The translations under genes were made by a program, and so were the position numbers. This document shows, one piece after another, positions 7,801-16,485 of a DNA stretch of 64,000 nt; within the stretch, counting starts at the first letter, position 1; every line of letters begins with the position of its first letter. The notes beneath the pieces were generated by a model. It was not told the origin of the DNA, did not search any database, and saw only the letters and a program-made list of their open reading frames with translations. This DNA comes from Paludibacteraceae bacterium. Lineage in GTDB: Bacteria; Bacteroidota; Bacteroidia; Bacteroidales; Paludibacteraceae. The stretch covers positions 51,547 through 115,546 of the forward strand of contig CAJOMJ010000013.1 in NCBI GenBank assembly GCA_905235505.1, written 5' to 3'.

Positions 7801-10800
7801 TTACTCTTCATCCTCATCCTCCTCCGTTTCTTTCTGTTCTGCCTGCTCTATCTTCTTCAGACGGTCGCTGACCAAAGTCTGAACATCGTCCTGTACACGG
7901 TAGTTCTGTTGCAGCGAAAGCAGATATTGCTTTGCTTGGAACAAATCGTCTCTTACTATATATATGTCTGCCAAAAGCACAAAACTCTTTGCAAGCCAAT
8001 ACTGCTGCTGCGTGTTCATGGAAGCAAACTCCATAATCTGAGCCTCCGCCGTGTCCAACTCACCCTTCTTGAAAAGAAGTTCCGCCAACAGATATTTCGA
8101 CTCGGCACCCGTTGCGGTGCGCACCTGACTCCCCGTCTCACGCAAATCCTTTATCGCAAGGTCGGTCTCACCAAGCGCTATGTAAGCCTTTGCACGGTTA
8201 TATTGAGCCTCCTGCCTCAAGTCCGAAGAAGTAGCATTGTCGTTCAAGATCTCGCTCGCTATATTCACTGTTGTCAGATTGTCTCCCAACAGATAACTGC
8301 AGCGCAACACTCCCAATCGCGCGGCATTCACCTTGTCACGCTTGGCTGCCACCAACTGCAGACGCTTGAAATATGTCAGCGCAGTCGAATAGTCCTCCTT
8401 GTCATAACTTATCTCCGCCACACGCGTCAGTGCCTCTTCCATATACTGATTACCGCTGATGTCGGCAAGGGTCATGAACTCATGCATCGCCTCCTCTTTC
8501 TGCCCCAAACGGTAATGGCTGTCCGCAAGGTAATACTGAGCCGTCGTGCAATATCTTCCTCCCGGACAATACTGCGACACATACTTGCTCAATCCCGCCA
8601 CGGCTTGCGAGTAGTTCTGCAGGATATATTGCCGCTCCGCAGCCACGTAAGTAAGCGAGTCCTCACGGGCGTCCGTCTTCATGTTTATCTTGCCGAGCGA
8701 CTTCGTATATGTCAGATACTCAGCCACATTATCCGTCTCTATGTATGCCGCTTCCAATCCGTCAAGTGCACTGTACGCTTCATCGCTCCCCGGATATGAC
8801 TTTATCACCTGTTTGTAGCACTCAATGGCCTTCGCATACTGCTTCTCGTTGTAGTATATCATTGCTCGCTCCAATGCCGCCTTGCGCGCCATGTTAGATT
8901 GAGGATAACTGCTTAGTAGTTGCTCGTATGCCTTCAGTGCACCGCTGTTGTTGTTGCGCTGCAGTTCTGCACGGGCAATCTCGTATAAGGCATCATCGGC
9001 ATAGTCCGAATTCGGATATTTCTTCACAAGCCCCTCAAGCACTGTTATCTTGTCCTGATAACGCCTCATCAGTCCCAACGCATAACCCCTTTGGAATGTG
9101 GCATAGTCTGCACCCGCGCCGTTTGCCTGCGACACCTTGGCATAGCAGCTCTCCGCCTCTACAAACCGTCGTGCATTGAAATAGCAGTCGCCTGCACGGT
9201 TCATCGCATCGCTGTAGGTAGCATACTGCGGGTCCGCCGTCTTCGTATATCTGAGGAAATACTCTAACGCCTCGCTGTATTTCTTTTGTTGGAACAAAGC
9301 GTATCCGAGCGAATAGTCCGCCAACCCGTAGTTGTTGCTCTTTGGTGCGTCCGAGCGGCGGAGCATAGTCCTTATGTCTTCCTCTGCCTGAACGTATTTG
9401 CCTTGCTTGTAAGCACTCTCTGCACGGAAGAAATAACTCTCCGTCACATAGAGCACCGCATCTGTCTTGTTCGGAGGCGCTTTCTCTCCGTTCTCTATCA
9501 CCTCCGTGAACCACCGTTCCGCCTCCGCTGTCTTGCCCTGCATGTATGCGTCAGCACCCAATTGGTACCGCAGATACTGCTTTGTCTCCTCCATCTTCGG
9601 GGTGGGGGATTCTATACTGTCCAACGCAGCAAGAGCCGCAGAGTAGTTCTTCGAACGGGTAAAGGCATCGCAAAGCAACTCGTATATGCTTTCTTTGTAT
9701 TCCGATTGAGGATACTCCTTCAGGAAATCTGTAAAGGCGGTTACACTCTCACCCAATGCCGACGAACTGTTGTACGTGGTCAGAGCATAGTTGTACATTG
9801 CTTCTTCACGCACCTTGCCGTTGTAGTCGTACCGCATTGCTGCCGCATACGCCATCTTTGCCGCCTCTATGTTCTGCGTGGCTACGTATGCATTGCCCAA
9901 ATGATAACACGTGTTCTGCGTCAGCTCGTCATCCTCCTTCTTCACTTTCAAAAGATAGGTGATGGAGTTGTGCCAATCTTCCAAACGGTAATACGACATA
10001 CCGAGCAGATACATATCGCTCCGCATCGGCTCCTTCTTCTGCTCCGCTATCTCGCCCTCATACAGTTTCAGTTGGTCAACCGCCGCCTTGTAGTTCTCCT
10101 GACGGTAGTAAATCTCACCCGTCATACGGTGCAACTCGCCGTTGTTCGGGTTGTCAGGGAAATTGGCAAGCAGACTCTCCGCACGCTCCTGAACCTCGTC
10201 CAACTGACCCTGTGCGTAGTATATCTGTATTATATAATACGGAACAATGTCCTTGTATGCCTCCGTATGCTCTATCTCCAAAAACTCGGGCAATGCCCTG
10301 CCGTAGTTCTGTATCGAATACTGACAGAATGCATAGTAGTACTTCGCCTGCAGCGAGTACCTGCTGTTCATGTCCTTCAGTTTCTGAAAACTGCTTGCAG
10401 CCTTCTGAGGCTCGTTCATCTTCAAGTGGGCATAACCCCTGTGGAAATAAAAGTCTGCCTGATGCGGACGGAACAACTCCTTCACATGCACCTTCTCAAA
10501 CTCCTTCAGTGCCTGCTTGTTCTTGTTCTGCTCCGTGAGCAATGTCCCCAACATGAAATGAACCTCCGATGAATACGGAGTATAAGCATTGTCTTTCAGA
10601 TATGCCTGCAACTGCTTGCGGGCGTCCTTCCGCCTGAGCTCAAAAGCATTGGCAGCAAGATAAAACTGCGCCTGAGCCTTGTATGTATCACCCTTGTACG
10701 ACTTCAACGCCCGCTCCGACGCTCCCCATTTGCCCTGCATGTATAACTCTACACCCTCCGCAAACCGAGCATCTCGCGAACTGTAAAGCTCGCTGTATTG

Positions 10801-10869
10801 TGCCATACCCTTCGCATTGAAGAGCAAAAGCACTACGCCTAAAAACGCTATGTGTCTCAGTTTGTTCAT
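7801..10869 (-). CDS. Large exported tetratricopeptide-repeat protein
   Basis: 1,022 residues with a signal peptide (MNKLRHIAFLGVVLLLFNAK, cleavage near GMAQ). Most of the protein is TPR-like helix pairs, for instance AQFYLAANAFEL, DYATFQRGYALGLMRRY, DALYEIARAELQRNN and AKAYIALGETDLAIKDL, ending in an acidic tail (ETEEDEDEE). TPR solenoids are protein-binding scaffolds; here the place is presumably the periplasm. It is the first gene of a two-gene operon with the barrel protein (1-bp gap to its ATG). The tail codons GAGGATGAGGATGAAGAG may also serve as a purine-rich ribosome-binding region for that gene. Partner proteins are unknown. Confidence 0.85.
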   Translation of the reverse strand: MNKLRHIAFLGVVLLLFNAKGMAQYSELYSSRDARFAEGVELYMQGKWGASERALKSYKGDTYKAQAQFYLAANAFELRRKDARKQLQAYLKDNAYTPYSSEVHFMLGTLLTEQNKNKQALKEFEKVHVKELFRPHQADFYFHRGYAHLKMNEPQKAASSFQKLKDMNSRYSLQAKYYYAFCQYSIQNYGRALPEFLEIEHTEAYKDIVPYYIIQIYYAQGQLDEVQERAESLLANFPDNPNNGELHRMTGEIYYRQENYKAAVDQLKLYEGEIAEQKKEPMRSDMYLLGMSYYRLEDWHNSITYLLKVKKEDDELTQNTCYHLGNAYVATQNIEAAKMAYAAAMRYDYNGKVREEAMYNYALTTYNSSSALGESVTAFTDFLKEYPQSEYKESIYELLCDAFTRSKNYSAALAALDSIESPTPKMEETKQYLRYQLGADAYMQGKTAEAERWFTEVIENGEKAPPNKTDAVLYVTESYFFRAESAYKQGKYVQAEEDIRTMLRRSDAPKSNNYGLADYSLGYALFQQKKYSEALEYFLRYTKTADPQYATYSDAMNRAGDCYFNARRFVEAESCYAKVSQANGAGADYATFQRGYALGLMRRYQDKITVLEGLVKKYPNSDYADDALYEIARAELQRNNNSGALKAYEQLLSSYPQSNMARKAALERAMIYYNEKQYAKAIECYKQVIKSYPGSDEAYSALDGLEAAYIETDNVAEYLTYTKSLGKINMKTDAREDSLTYVAAERQYILQNYSQAVAGLSKYVSQYCPGGRYCTTAQYYLADSHYRLGQKEEAMHEFMTLADISGNQYMEEALTRVAEISYDKEDYSTALTYFKRLQLVAAKRDKVNAARLGVLRCSYLLGDNLTTVNIASEILNDNATSSDLRQEAQYNRAKAYIALGETDLAIKDLRETGSQVRTATGAESKYLLAELLFKKGELDTAEAQIMEFASMNTQQQYWLAKSFVLLADIYIVRDDLFQAKQYLLSLQQNYRVQDDVQTLVSDRLKKIEQAEQKETEEDEDEE

Positions 10870-10917
10870 TTTAGTGCAAGATATACGTGCAAGAACACAA
10901 TATCACAACATCGCCGA

Positions 10918-10948
10918 CAAAGTTACTACTTTCTTTTTGAATGTGCAA
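10918..10948 (-). promoter_or_regulatory. Promoter of the TPR-barrel operon
   Basis: On the minus strand TAACTTTG (10925-10918) follows a TTG core (10948-10946) at 20 bp. The expected start of transcription is near 10912, giving a leader of about 45 nt. Confidence 0.6.
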
Positions 10949-11004
10949 GAAGATTTTTCTGCAATTTTTTCACCCTCTCTCTTTTCTATTCCAAACTTTT
11001 CACT

Positions 11005-11012
11005 TATCTTTG
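11005..11012 (+). promoter_or_regulatory. -7 element of the rubrerythrin promoter
   Basis: TATCTTTG fits the -7 consensus exactly, 41 bp before the rubrerythrin ATG. No clear TTTG lies at the right distance upstream, so the -33 element is weak or absent; an activator may help. Confidence 0.5.
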
Positions 11013-11053
11013 CACCCACAACAAACTTCTCTAACTTTTAATACCGTAAACTT

Positions 11054-11605
11054 ATGCAAAAGAAATGGATGTGTAGTGTGTGCGGATACGTACACGAGGG
11101 GCCCGAGCCGCCCGAGCGCTGCCCGCAGTGCAAACAACCCAAAGAAAAATTCGTGGAAATAAAGAGTGACAAACTCGAGTTCGGAACAGAACACGTGGTA
11201 GGTGTTGCCAAAGGTTCTGACGAAGAGATGATTAACGACCTTCGCGCACATTTCAATGGCGAATGTTCGGAGGTGGGTATGTATCTTGCCATGGCACGTC
11301 AGGCCGACCGTGAAGGATACCCCGAGATTGCTGCCGCTTTCCGTCAGTATGCCTACGAAGAAGCAGAACATGCCGCCAAGTTCGCCGAACTGCTCGGTGA
11401 AGTCGTTTGGGATACCAAAACCAATCTCGAGAAGCGTATGCTCGCAGAACAAGGAGCCTGTGAAGACAAATTCCGTATCGCCAAACGTGCCAAGGCTCTC
11501 GACCTCGACGCTATTCACGACACCGTTCACGAAATGGCTAAAGACGAAGCACGACACGGCAGAGGCTTCGAAGGACTCTTCAACCGCTACTTCGCCAAGA
11601 AGTAA
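11054..11605 (+). CDS. rbr: Rubrerythrin with N-terminal rubredoxin domain (reverse-type)
   Basis: 183 residues. Rubrerythrins reduce hydrogen peroxide in the cytoplasm of anaerobes using a diiron site and a rubredoxin iron. The rubredoxin domain comes first here: C7-x2-C10 and C23-x2-C26 in [11 protein letters not shown] and ERCPQCKQP. The four-helix ferritin-like domain follows, with ligands E70/E73 (GECSEVGMY), E103 and H106 (YEEAEHA), and E165 and H168 (KDEARHG). This order is inverted relative to classical rubrerythrin and matches the so-called reverse rubrerythrins. It appears monocistronic. Its last codons form the first unit of a degenerate 22-bp repeat tract. Confidence 0.9.
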   Translation: MQKKWMCSVCGYVHEGPEPPERCPQCKQPKEKFVEIKSDKLEFGTEHVVGVAKGSDEEMINDLRAHFNGECSEVGMYLAMARQADREGYPEIAAAFRQYAYEEAEHAAKFAELLGEVVWDTKTNLEKRMLAEQGACEDKFRIAKRAKALDLDAIHDTVHEMAKDEARHGRGFEGLFNRYFAKK

Positions 11606-11706
11606 TCCTTCACCCGCCAAGCAGTAACCTTTGCCTGCTCAGCAGTGGTAAGCAGGCTTACTAAGGAGTAATCCTTTGCTTATCAAGCAGAAGGCAACTC
11701 CACCGC
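11597..11706. repeat. Degenerate 22-bp tandem repeat starting in the rubrerythrin 3' end
   Basis: Five consecutive 22-bp blocks start at 11597, 11619, 11641, 11663 and 11685. The consensus is roughly AAGCAGTAATCCTTTGCCTG; block 1 holds the last two codons and stop of the rubrerythrin gene. Blocks 1, 2 and 4 are clearest, 3 and 5 are diverged. Confidence 0.6.
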
Positions 11707-11721
11707 AAAACATCACCTAAT

Positions 11722-11762
11722 AAGAATCACCACCGCCAACACCCGCCGGTGGTGTATTCTTT
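11722..11762 (+). terminator. Likely terminator downstream of rubrerythrin
   Basis: CACCACCG and CGGTGGTG form an 8-bp GC-rich stem, extended outside by AAGAAT / ATTCTT. The T run is short, so efficiency is uncertain. Confidence 0.55.
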
Positions 11763-11906
11763 ATAGTATGACATTTGGACATTTATGACAAAAAAAGTAG
11801 CAGCCAAGTTTGTCTGCTTTATGGTTATGCCGACTCACGTGCATATACCCGCACCCCCGCCATATACCGTACCTCCGCCGTCTCCCCTCCTCACCGCAGC
11901 CATCAC

Positions 11907-11961
11907 GATACTGACCTGATACTGACCTGATAGAGACCTGATACTGACCTGATACCGACCT
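11907..11961. repeat. Five tandem copies of an 11-bp repeat
   Basis: GATACTGACCT occurs five times in a row (two copies with one or two changes: GATAGAGACCT, GATACCGACCT). It lies between the convergent rubrerythrin and VanZ-like genes in C-rich sequence with no credible ORF. The 363-bp gap 11618-11980 otherwise holds only the 22-bp repeats and the hairpin. Confidence 0.85.
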
Positions 11962-11980
11962 CAAGCCGTCTCCCCGCAAT

Positions 11981-12367
11981 CTATCCCGCCTCTCTCCGCC
12001 TTCTGCATCTGCAACATATCAATGCCACCCCCGCACCGATCACCACTCCCGCTATGTCAGCTGCCCAATCCAACCATTCTCCCGTGCGTGGTGGAAAGAA
12101 ATACTCTTGCAGAAGCTCTATCCCTCCGCCATACAGCGAAGGCAGAACAATAGCAATCGCTGCGGCAAGCTTGGGTCTCACATTGTCTCTGCTTAAATCA
12201 CACATTGTCAACGCCCCCAATATGAGATACATCACCATGTGCACCCACTTGTCCGCATACGCTATCTCTATCTCAGGAAACCGTAAATGCGGCTCTCGCA
12301 GCAAACTCAGATACATTATCAAGCCTGCTGCGAGAACTGTTGGTATATAGTTAAGAATACGTCTCAC
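11981..12367 (-). CDS. VanZ-like family membrane protein
   Basis: 128 residues with three to four predicted membrane segments: about 6-24 (IPTVLAAGLIMYLSLL), 42-58 (KWVHMVMYLILGALTMC), 68-84, and 103-119 (ADIAGVVIGAGVALICC). VanZ-type features are a loop reading YADKWVHMVMY before the second helix and a GGGIELLQEYF ... EWLDWAADIAG stretch. VanZ itself gives low-level teicoplanin resistance, but most relatives have no proven role. It lies 19 bp downstream of gpmI on the same strand and is probably co-transcribed. The Arg/Cys-rich C terminus (CCRCRRRREAG) should be cytoplasmic. Confidence 0.75.
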   Translation of the reverse strand: MRRILNYIPTVLAAGLIMYLSLLREPHLRFPEIEIAYADKWVHMVMYLILGALTMCDLSRDNVRPKLAAAIAIVLPSLYGGGIELLQEYFFPPRTGEWLDWAADIAGVVIGAGVALICCRCRRRREAG

Positions 12368-12386
12368 CTATATCTCTTCAATATCA

Positions 12387-13916
12387 TTATTTGTCATTTA
12401 TCAGGTTGTGCCCCGTCATCTCCGCAGGCTGCTCTATACCCATTATATGCAGCATCGAAGGAGCCACGTCCGCCAAGATTCCGTTCTCTACCTTCACGTT
12501 CTTCTTGTCACTGATATAAACGAAAGGCACAGGATTCAGCGAGTGCGCAGTGTTGGGTGTACCGTCCTCATTGATGGCGTGGTCACAGTTACCGTGGTCG
12601 GCGATGATGATAACCTCATACCCGTTTCTCCGTGCCGCCTCCACTGTCTCGTTCACGCATATATCTATCGCAGTAATCGCCTGTTGGATAGAATTATACA
12701 CACCCGTATGACCCACCATGTCACCATTGGCGTAATTCAATATAATGCAGTCATACTTCTGCTGCTTGAGTGCATCCCGCAGAGCGATAGTAACCTCCGG
12801 TGCCGACATCATAGGCTGCAAGTCGTAGGTCGCCACTTTGGGTGAGGGGATGAGTATTCTCTCTTCACCCTCAAACTCTGCCTCCCTACCGCCCGAGAAG
12901 AAGAATGTCACATGCGCAAACTTCTCCGTCTCTGCAATACGAAGCTGCTTCAAACCTGCTTTCGACACGATTTCACCGAGAGTATTGGTCACGTTCTCCT
13001 TCGGGAAAAGAATATGCAGACCCGTGAATGAAGAGTCGTATGGTGTCATGCAGAAATACTGCAGGTCTTTTATTGTGTGCATACCCTGTTCCGGCATATC
13101 TTGCTGTGTGAGGGCGATAGTTATCTCTTTTGCCCTGTCGTTGCGGTAGTTGAAGAAGATTACCACGTCACCTTCCTCTATTGTAGCAAGAGGCTTGCCG
13201 TTCCTGATGTGTACGATAGGTTTGATGAATTCATCGGTGATTTCATTGTCGTAACTTGCTTGCATCGCCTCGTGCATGTTCTCAAACTCCGCACCCTTGC
13301 CCTCTGTCAGCAGGTCGTATGCCTCTTTTATTCTCTCCCAACGCTTGTCTCTGTCCATAGCGTAGAAACGACCGCAGATACTTGCTATCTCGCCCGCTGT
13401 CTGCTTGCAATGAGCCTCTAATTGGTCGATGAAACCTATACCCGAGCGGGGGTCTGTGTCGCGGCCGTCCATGAAGCAGTGAATGAACGTCTTGCCCTCC
13501 AAACCATACTCTTTTGCTATGTTGCAGAGATAAAACAGGTGGTCAAGACTTGAGTGCACACCGCCGTCAGAGGTAAGACCCATGATATGCAGGTTCTTGC
13601 CTGTCTCTTTTGCGTATGAATATGCACGAATAATCTCCGGATTCTGCATTATGCTGCCGTCTTTGCAGGCACGGTTAATCTTCACAAGGTCTTGATAAAC
13701 CACTCTACCTGCACCTATGTTCAGGTGACCCACTTCCGAGTTACCCATCTGACCGTCGGGCAGACCTACGTTCTCGCCTGATGCCTGAAGTTGTGAGTTT
13801 GGATAAGTCTCAATCAGTTTGTCCCAATGAGGGGTTGATGTGCAATGTATTGCATCGGCTGTATCTTTGTGTCCGATTCCCCAGCCGTCAAGAATCATCA
13901 GTAATGCTTTACTCAT
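12387..13916 (-). CDS. gpmI: 2,3-bisphosphoglycerate-independent phosphoglycerate mutase
   Basis: 509 residues, typical of iPGM, which interconverts 3- and 2-phosphoglycerate in glycolysis and gluconeogenesis using two Mn ions. The metal-binding ILDGWG motif (D10) is at the N terminus and the phosphorylated serine is S60 in [10 protein letters not shown]. Later motifs include [21 protein letters not shown] and [16 protein letters not shown]. The gene is followed by the VanZ-like gene and preceded by smpB on the same strand with a 137-bp gap holding REP-like palindromes. No good promoter is seen in that gap, so it may be read from the smpB promoter. Confidence 0.95.
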   Translation of the reverse strand: MSKALLMILDGWGIGHKDTADAIHCTSTPHWDKLIETYPNSQLQASGENVGLPDGQMGNSEVGHLNIGAGRVVYQDLVKINRACKDGSIMQNPEIIRAYSYAKETGKNLHIMGLTSDGGVHSSLDHLFYLCNIAKEYGLEGKTFIHCFMDGRDTDPRSGIGFIDQLEAHCKQTAGEIASICGRFYAMDRDKRWERIKEAYDLLTEGKGAEFENMHEAMQASYDNEITDEFIKPIVHIRNGKPLATIEEGDVVIFFNYRNDRAKEITIALTQQDMPEQGMHTIKDLQYFCMTPYDSSFTGLHILFPKENVTNTLGEIVSKAGLKQLRIAETEKFAHVTFFFSGGREAEFEGEERILIPSPKVATYDLQPMMSAPEVTIALRDALKQQKYDCIILNYANGDMVGHTGVYNSIQQAITAIDICVNETVEAARRNGYEVIIIADHGNCDHAINEDGTPNTAHSLNPVPFVYISDKKNVKVENGILADVAPSMLHIMGIEQPAEMTGHNLINDK

Positions 13917-13986
13917 ATCTGTTAGTGTTTATATTTGCCGCTATTGCTTATATTTGCTATTATTCTTATAATCATCATATTTACTT

Positions 13987-14048
13987 CGTAGAGACGCAAC
14001 ATTGTCACGTCTCCCCTCCACACAACCTCAACACCGTCACGTCTCCCC
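13987..14048. repeat. REP-like palindrome and partial second copy
   Basis: CGTAGAGACGCAACATTGTC plus ACGTCTCC (13987-14014) contains inverted halves GAGACG and CGTCTC. A partial copy (GTCACGTCTCCCC) follows at about 14035-14047. The reverse complement matches the tandem units at 61951-62149, so this is a dispersed family. Confidence 0.75.
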
Positions 14049-14053
14049 AATCT

Positions 14054-14509
14054 TCAAATCTTCATATTCCTATCCATCTCCCTTCTGTCATCTTTCTCTC
14101 TCAGTGCCTGCCGTTTGTCGTATGTATGCTTACCCTGACATAGAGCAATCTCTACTTTCGCCCTGCCGTTTTCATCGATGAAAAGGCGCAATGGTATAAT
14201 GGTTTTGCCCGTCTCCTTCGTCTGCCTGAGCAACTTCTGCAACTCTTTCTTCTGCAGTAGCAGTTTTCTGTCTCTGCGGGGTATATGGTTGTTGTATGTG
14301 CCTTGTGCATACTCGGCGATATGCATGTTCTTCACCCACAACTCAGTGCCGTAAAACTGACAATAAGTGTCTGCAAGCGAAGCTTTCGACTCCCTGATAC
14401 TCTTTATCTCGGTACCAAACAGTTGAATGCCTGCCGTGTAGCGGTCAAGTATCTCATAGTCAAACCATGCCCGCTTGTTCTTGATATTTATGTCAGACTT
14501 CTTGTGCAT
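14054..14509 (-). CDS. smpB: SsrA-binding protein SmpB
   Basis: 151 residues, the family norm. SmpB binds tmRNA and takes it to stalled ribosomes for trans-translation. The OB-fold core shows [33 protein letters not shown], and NMHIAEY, followed by the [13 protein letters not shown] block. The basic C-terminal tail ([20 protein letters not shown]) is the part that folds in the ribosomal A site. It has its own promoter at 14518-14548 and may head a unit with gpmI and the VanZ-like gene. No tmRNA gene was found in the window. Confidence 0.95.
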   Translation of the reverse strand: MHKKSDINIKNKRAWFDYEILDRYTAGIQLFGTEIKSIRESKASLADTYCQFYGTELWVKNMHIAEYAQGTYNNHIPRRDRKLLLQKKELQKLLRQTKETGKTIIPLRLFIDENGRAKVEIALCQGKHTYDKRQALREKDDRREMDRNMKI

Positions 14510-14517
14510 TTAGCCTG

Positions 14518-14548
14518 CAAAGATACTGCAATTTTTGTGAAAGACAAA
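14518..14548 (-). promoter_or_regulatory. smpB promoter
   Basis: Minus-strand TATCTTTG (14525-14518) and TTTG (14548-14545) are 19 bp apart. The -7 element ends only 9 bp before the smpB ATG, so the mRNA leader must be very short. Confidence 0.75.
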
Positions 14549-14705
14549 ATTTATTGTTATTTGTGTTCAAAACGAGATGTTTATATCCGTACTGAGAGGC
14601 AAAAATTCATGAAATATCTAACCATGCATATTGATTTAAGCAATTCTTATTTTATCAGTAAATTTGACTTTCTGTTTTAATGAATTACGTTATTTGTCAT
14701 ATTCA

Positions 14706-14791
14706 TTTTGCAATATAAAGTTATTTTTTTTGCAATATTTTTGCAATATAAAGATATTTTTTTGCAATATAAAAATAATTTACTATCTTTG
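14706..14791 (+). promoter_or_regulatory. Promoter with four helically phased TTTTGCAATAT repeats
   Basis: TTTTGCAATAT (usually followed by AAAG) starts at 14706, 14728, 14739 and 14760, at steps of 22, 11 and 21 bp, i.e. whole helical turns. The TTTG of the last copy (14761-14764) is itself the -33 box of a strong promoter with TATCTTTG at 14784-14791 (19-bp spacer). The arrangement looks like a regulator-binding array fused to the promoter of the envelope cluster. The gap 14510-14947 otherwise holds the smpB promoter, a leader ORF and a hairpin. Confidence 0.7.
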
Positions 14792-14815
14792 CAGCGACAA
14801 AGTTATAAAACAACT

Positions 14816-14875
14816 ATGCGAATTACCCTCCTCATACAGAATAATTGTCTATTCGCCACATTGACATGCACTTAG
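14816..14875 (+). CDS. Candidate 19-residue leader peptide
   Basis: ATG at 14816, about 18 nt after the expected transcription start, opens a 19-codon frame (MRITLLIQNNCLFATLTCT) ending in TAG at 14873-14875. The stop overlaps the first bases of the terminator-like hairpin at 14874-14910, the geometry expected for translation-controlled attenuation. No run of a single amino acid is obvious, so the sensed signal, if any, is unknown. It could be a chance ORF in an untranslated leader or small RNA. Confidence 0.35.
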   Translation: MRITLLIQNNCLFATLTCT

Positions 14876-14910
14876 CGGTGTCCGTTTGTTATGCGGATAC
14901 CGCTTTTTTT
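14874..14910 (+). terminator. Intrinsic terminator / attenuator between promoter and envelope cluster
   Basis: AGCGGTGTCCG and CGGATACCGCT form an 11-bp stem with one G-U pair and a 9-nt loop, followed by seven T residues. It stands about 115 nt after the promoter and 38 bp before the first structural gene, so it must be read through for the cluster to be expressed, unless it ends a separate small RNA. Confidence 0.75.
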
Positions 14911-14947
14911 ATACATATTCAAAAAACAAATTATAAATACTATCAGT

Positions 14948-15739
14948 ATGAAACTTAAAATTCTTCTCTTGTCAATCCTGCTTTCAAGTGCATTATGCCT
15001 TTCTGCCTCCGACATTATCGTCACTCGCAACAGCGAGAAGATAGAAGCCAAAATCACAGAAGTCTCTTCAACCGAGATTCGTTATAAGAAAGCGAACAAC
15101 CTTGAAGGGCCAACCTTTGTTATCGAAGTGAGCAAAATTGCCACCATCATCTATGAAAATGGTGATGTTACGGCTTTTAATGCTCCTCAGCAAAACACTC
15201 AACAACCTGCATACCCACAGCAATATCAGCAATCCGGCTATCAGGGTTACAACCAATATCAAGGCAACAGCTATCAGCAACAGAAGTCAGGCAACAGCCG
15301 CAATAATCGATATGCACAAATTCCTCCTGCCAACCTCAACGACCCTAACATGCCGTATGTACAGAAAGCCGGTCACAACAAGTATTATTATGGCAATCAA
15401 CTGATAGGTTCCGACCAGTATGTGCAACTGCTCCGAGAGCGTTGCGGACTCGCATTTACCGAATATCGCAACGGCAGCATAATGGCAGGTGCAGGATGGG
15501 GTGCTCTCGGCGGAGGACTATTCGTTGTTGGAATGACAGCATGGAATATATGGCCTGTGGCTATTGTGGGAGGTGCCTTTGCTCTTGCCAGTGTTCCTCT
15601 GCTCGTTGTAGGCTATAACAAACGGAACAAAAGCCTTGACATTTATAATATGCAGTGTGTTGGTGGCGGACAACCATACGCTGTAGAACTTAGATTCCAT
15701 TCGTCAATGCAGGGAGTTGGTTTAACATTAACTTTTTAG
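14948..15739 (+). CDS. Exported protein with N-terminal DII-type module and C-terminal membrane segments
   Basis: 263 residues; the ATG at 14948 is chosen over 14891 because it starts a signal peptide (MKLKILLLSILLSSALCLSA) and 14891 lies in the hairpin loop. Residues about 21-75 form a module (SDIIVTRNSEKIEAKITEVS ... YKKANN ... IIYENGDVTAF) widespread at the N terminus of exported Bacteroidota proteins and repeated in two neighbours. A Q/N/Y-rich linker (about 77-125) leads to a C-terminal domain with two hydrophobic stretches (WGALGGGLFVVGMTAW, PVAIVGGAFALASVPLLVVGY) and an end similar to the next gene. Function unknown. First gene of the 14.9-21.3 kb cluster. Confidence 0.75.
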   Translation: MKLKILLLSILLSSALCLSASDIIVTRNSEKIEAKITEVSSTEIRYKKANNLEGPTFVIEVSKIATIIYENGDVTAFNAPQQNTQQPAYPQQYQQSGYQGYNQYQGNSYQQQKSGNSRNNRYAQIPPANLNDPNMPYVQKAGHNKYYYGNQLIGSDQYVQLLRERCGLAFTEYRNGSIMAGAGWGALGGGLFVVGMTAWNIWPVAIVGGAFALASVPLLVVGYNKRNKSLDIYNMQCVGGGQPYAVELRFHSSMQGVGLTLTF

Positions 15740-15750
15740 ATATTAGATAT

Positions 15751-16470
15751 ATGAAAAGAATCTTATGCTTATGTTTGCTAATGCTTGGTGTCAAATTGTT
15801 TGCTGCCGACATTATCATTACCGTTGATGGGGGAAAAATAGAGGCTTACATCCAAGAAATACGTTCTACCTCTGTCAGTTATAAAAAAGTAACAGCCCCA
15901 GATGGACCATTGTTTACAATTAACACCTCTGACCTCGCATCTATTATTTTCTCGAATGGAGATGTGATGGCATTCAACAACGACGACAACCTGCAACCTC
16001 AAGCGTACACACCGCAACAGACCTCTAATGTCAAGATTCAACCCATACAGCAACCTGCTTCGCAAGCCGTGGGTTCCGGCACGTACGTTCAACAGATAGG
16101 CTACAGCAAGTTTGCATGCGGCAACATTCAGATGAACAGAAAACAATATGCTGATTTTTTGCGCAACAATTCTGCCTTTGCATATTCTCTGTATAGAGAC
16201 GGAGTTATTCTCGAATATTGTGGTTGGAGTGCACTCGGCACGGGCGTTGTCTTAACTGGTGTTCTGACTCCATTCTTCTGGCCAGGAGCCATCATAGGAG
16301 GTATCATTCTCTTGGAAAGCGCACCTCTGCTCTATTTCGGTATCACGCGACAGCGCAATAGTGTATCTGTATATAATATGGAACAGTCAGCTGCCAAGCC
16401 CCAACTCTCTTTCCGCCTCAAACCCAAAGATTTCAATTCCGAAGGTCTTGGTTTCGCTCTCAGTTTCTAA
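15751..16470 (+). CDS. Exported paralogue of the preceding protein
   Basis: 239 residues, 11 bp after its neighbour and similar to it throughout: signal peptide (MKRILCLCLLMLGVKLFA), the same N-terminal module (ADIIITVDGGKIEAYIQEI ... IIFSNGDVMAF), a Gln-rich linker, then YVQQIGYSKFACGN aligning with YVQKAGHNKYYYGN, and two hydrophobic helices (WSALGTGVVLTGVL, PGAIIGGIILLESAPLLYFGI). The pair arose by tandem duplication and has diverged most in the linker. The C terminus (GLGFALSF) resembles GVGLTLTF of the neighbour. Function unknown; it could be an envelope anchor or sensor. Confidence 0.75.
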   Translation: MKRILCLCLLMLGVKLFAADIIITVDGGKIEAYIQEIRSTSVSYKKVTAPDGPLFTINTSDLASIIFSNGDVMAFNNDDNLQPQAYTPQQTSNVKIQPIQQPASQAVGSGTYVQQIGYSKFACGNIQMNRKQYADFLRNNSAFAYSLYRDGVILEYCGWSALGTGVVLTGVLTPFFWPGAIIGGIILLESAPLLYFGITRQRNSVSVYNMEQSAAKPQLSFRLKPKDFNSEGLGFALSF

Positions 16471-16485
16471 CTATTTGCTTATACA

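Noticed and set aside
6306-10572. Long plus-strand frames (6306-7388, 7621-8799, 9286-10572) opposite the barrel and TPR genes
   Set aside because: They are antisense to two convincing genes, are rich in Arg/His/Cys/Leu without domains, and arise from the codon bias of the real genes.
11761-11979. 72-residue minus-strand frame between rubrerythrin and the VanZ-like gene
   Set aside because: Most of it is the translation of the 11-bp repeats (SVSGQY...), with no family, signal or promoter.
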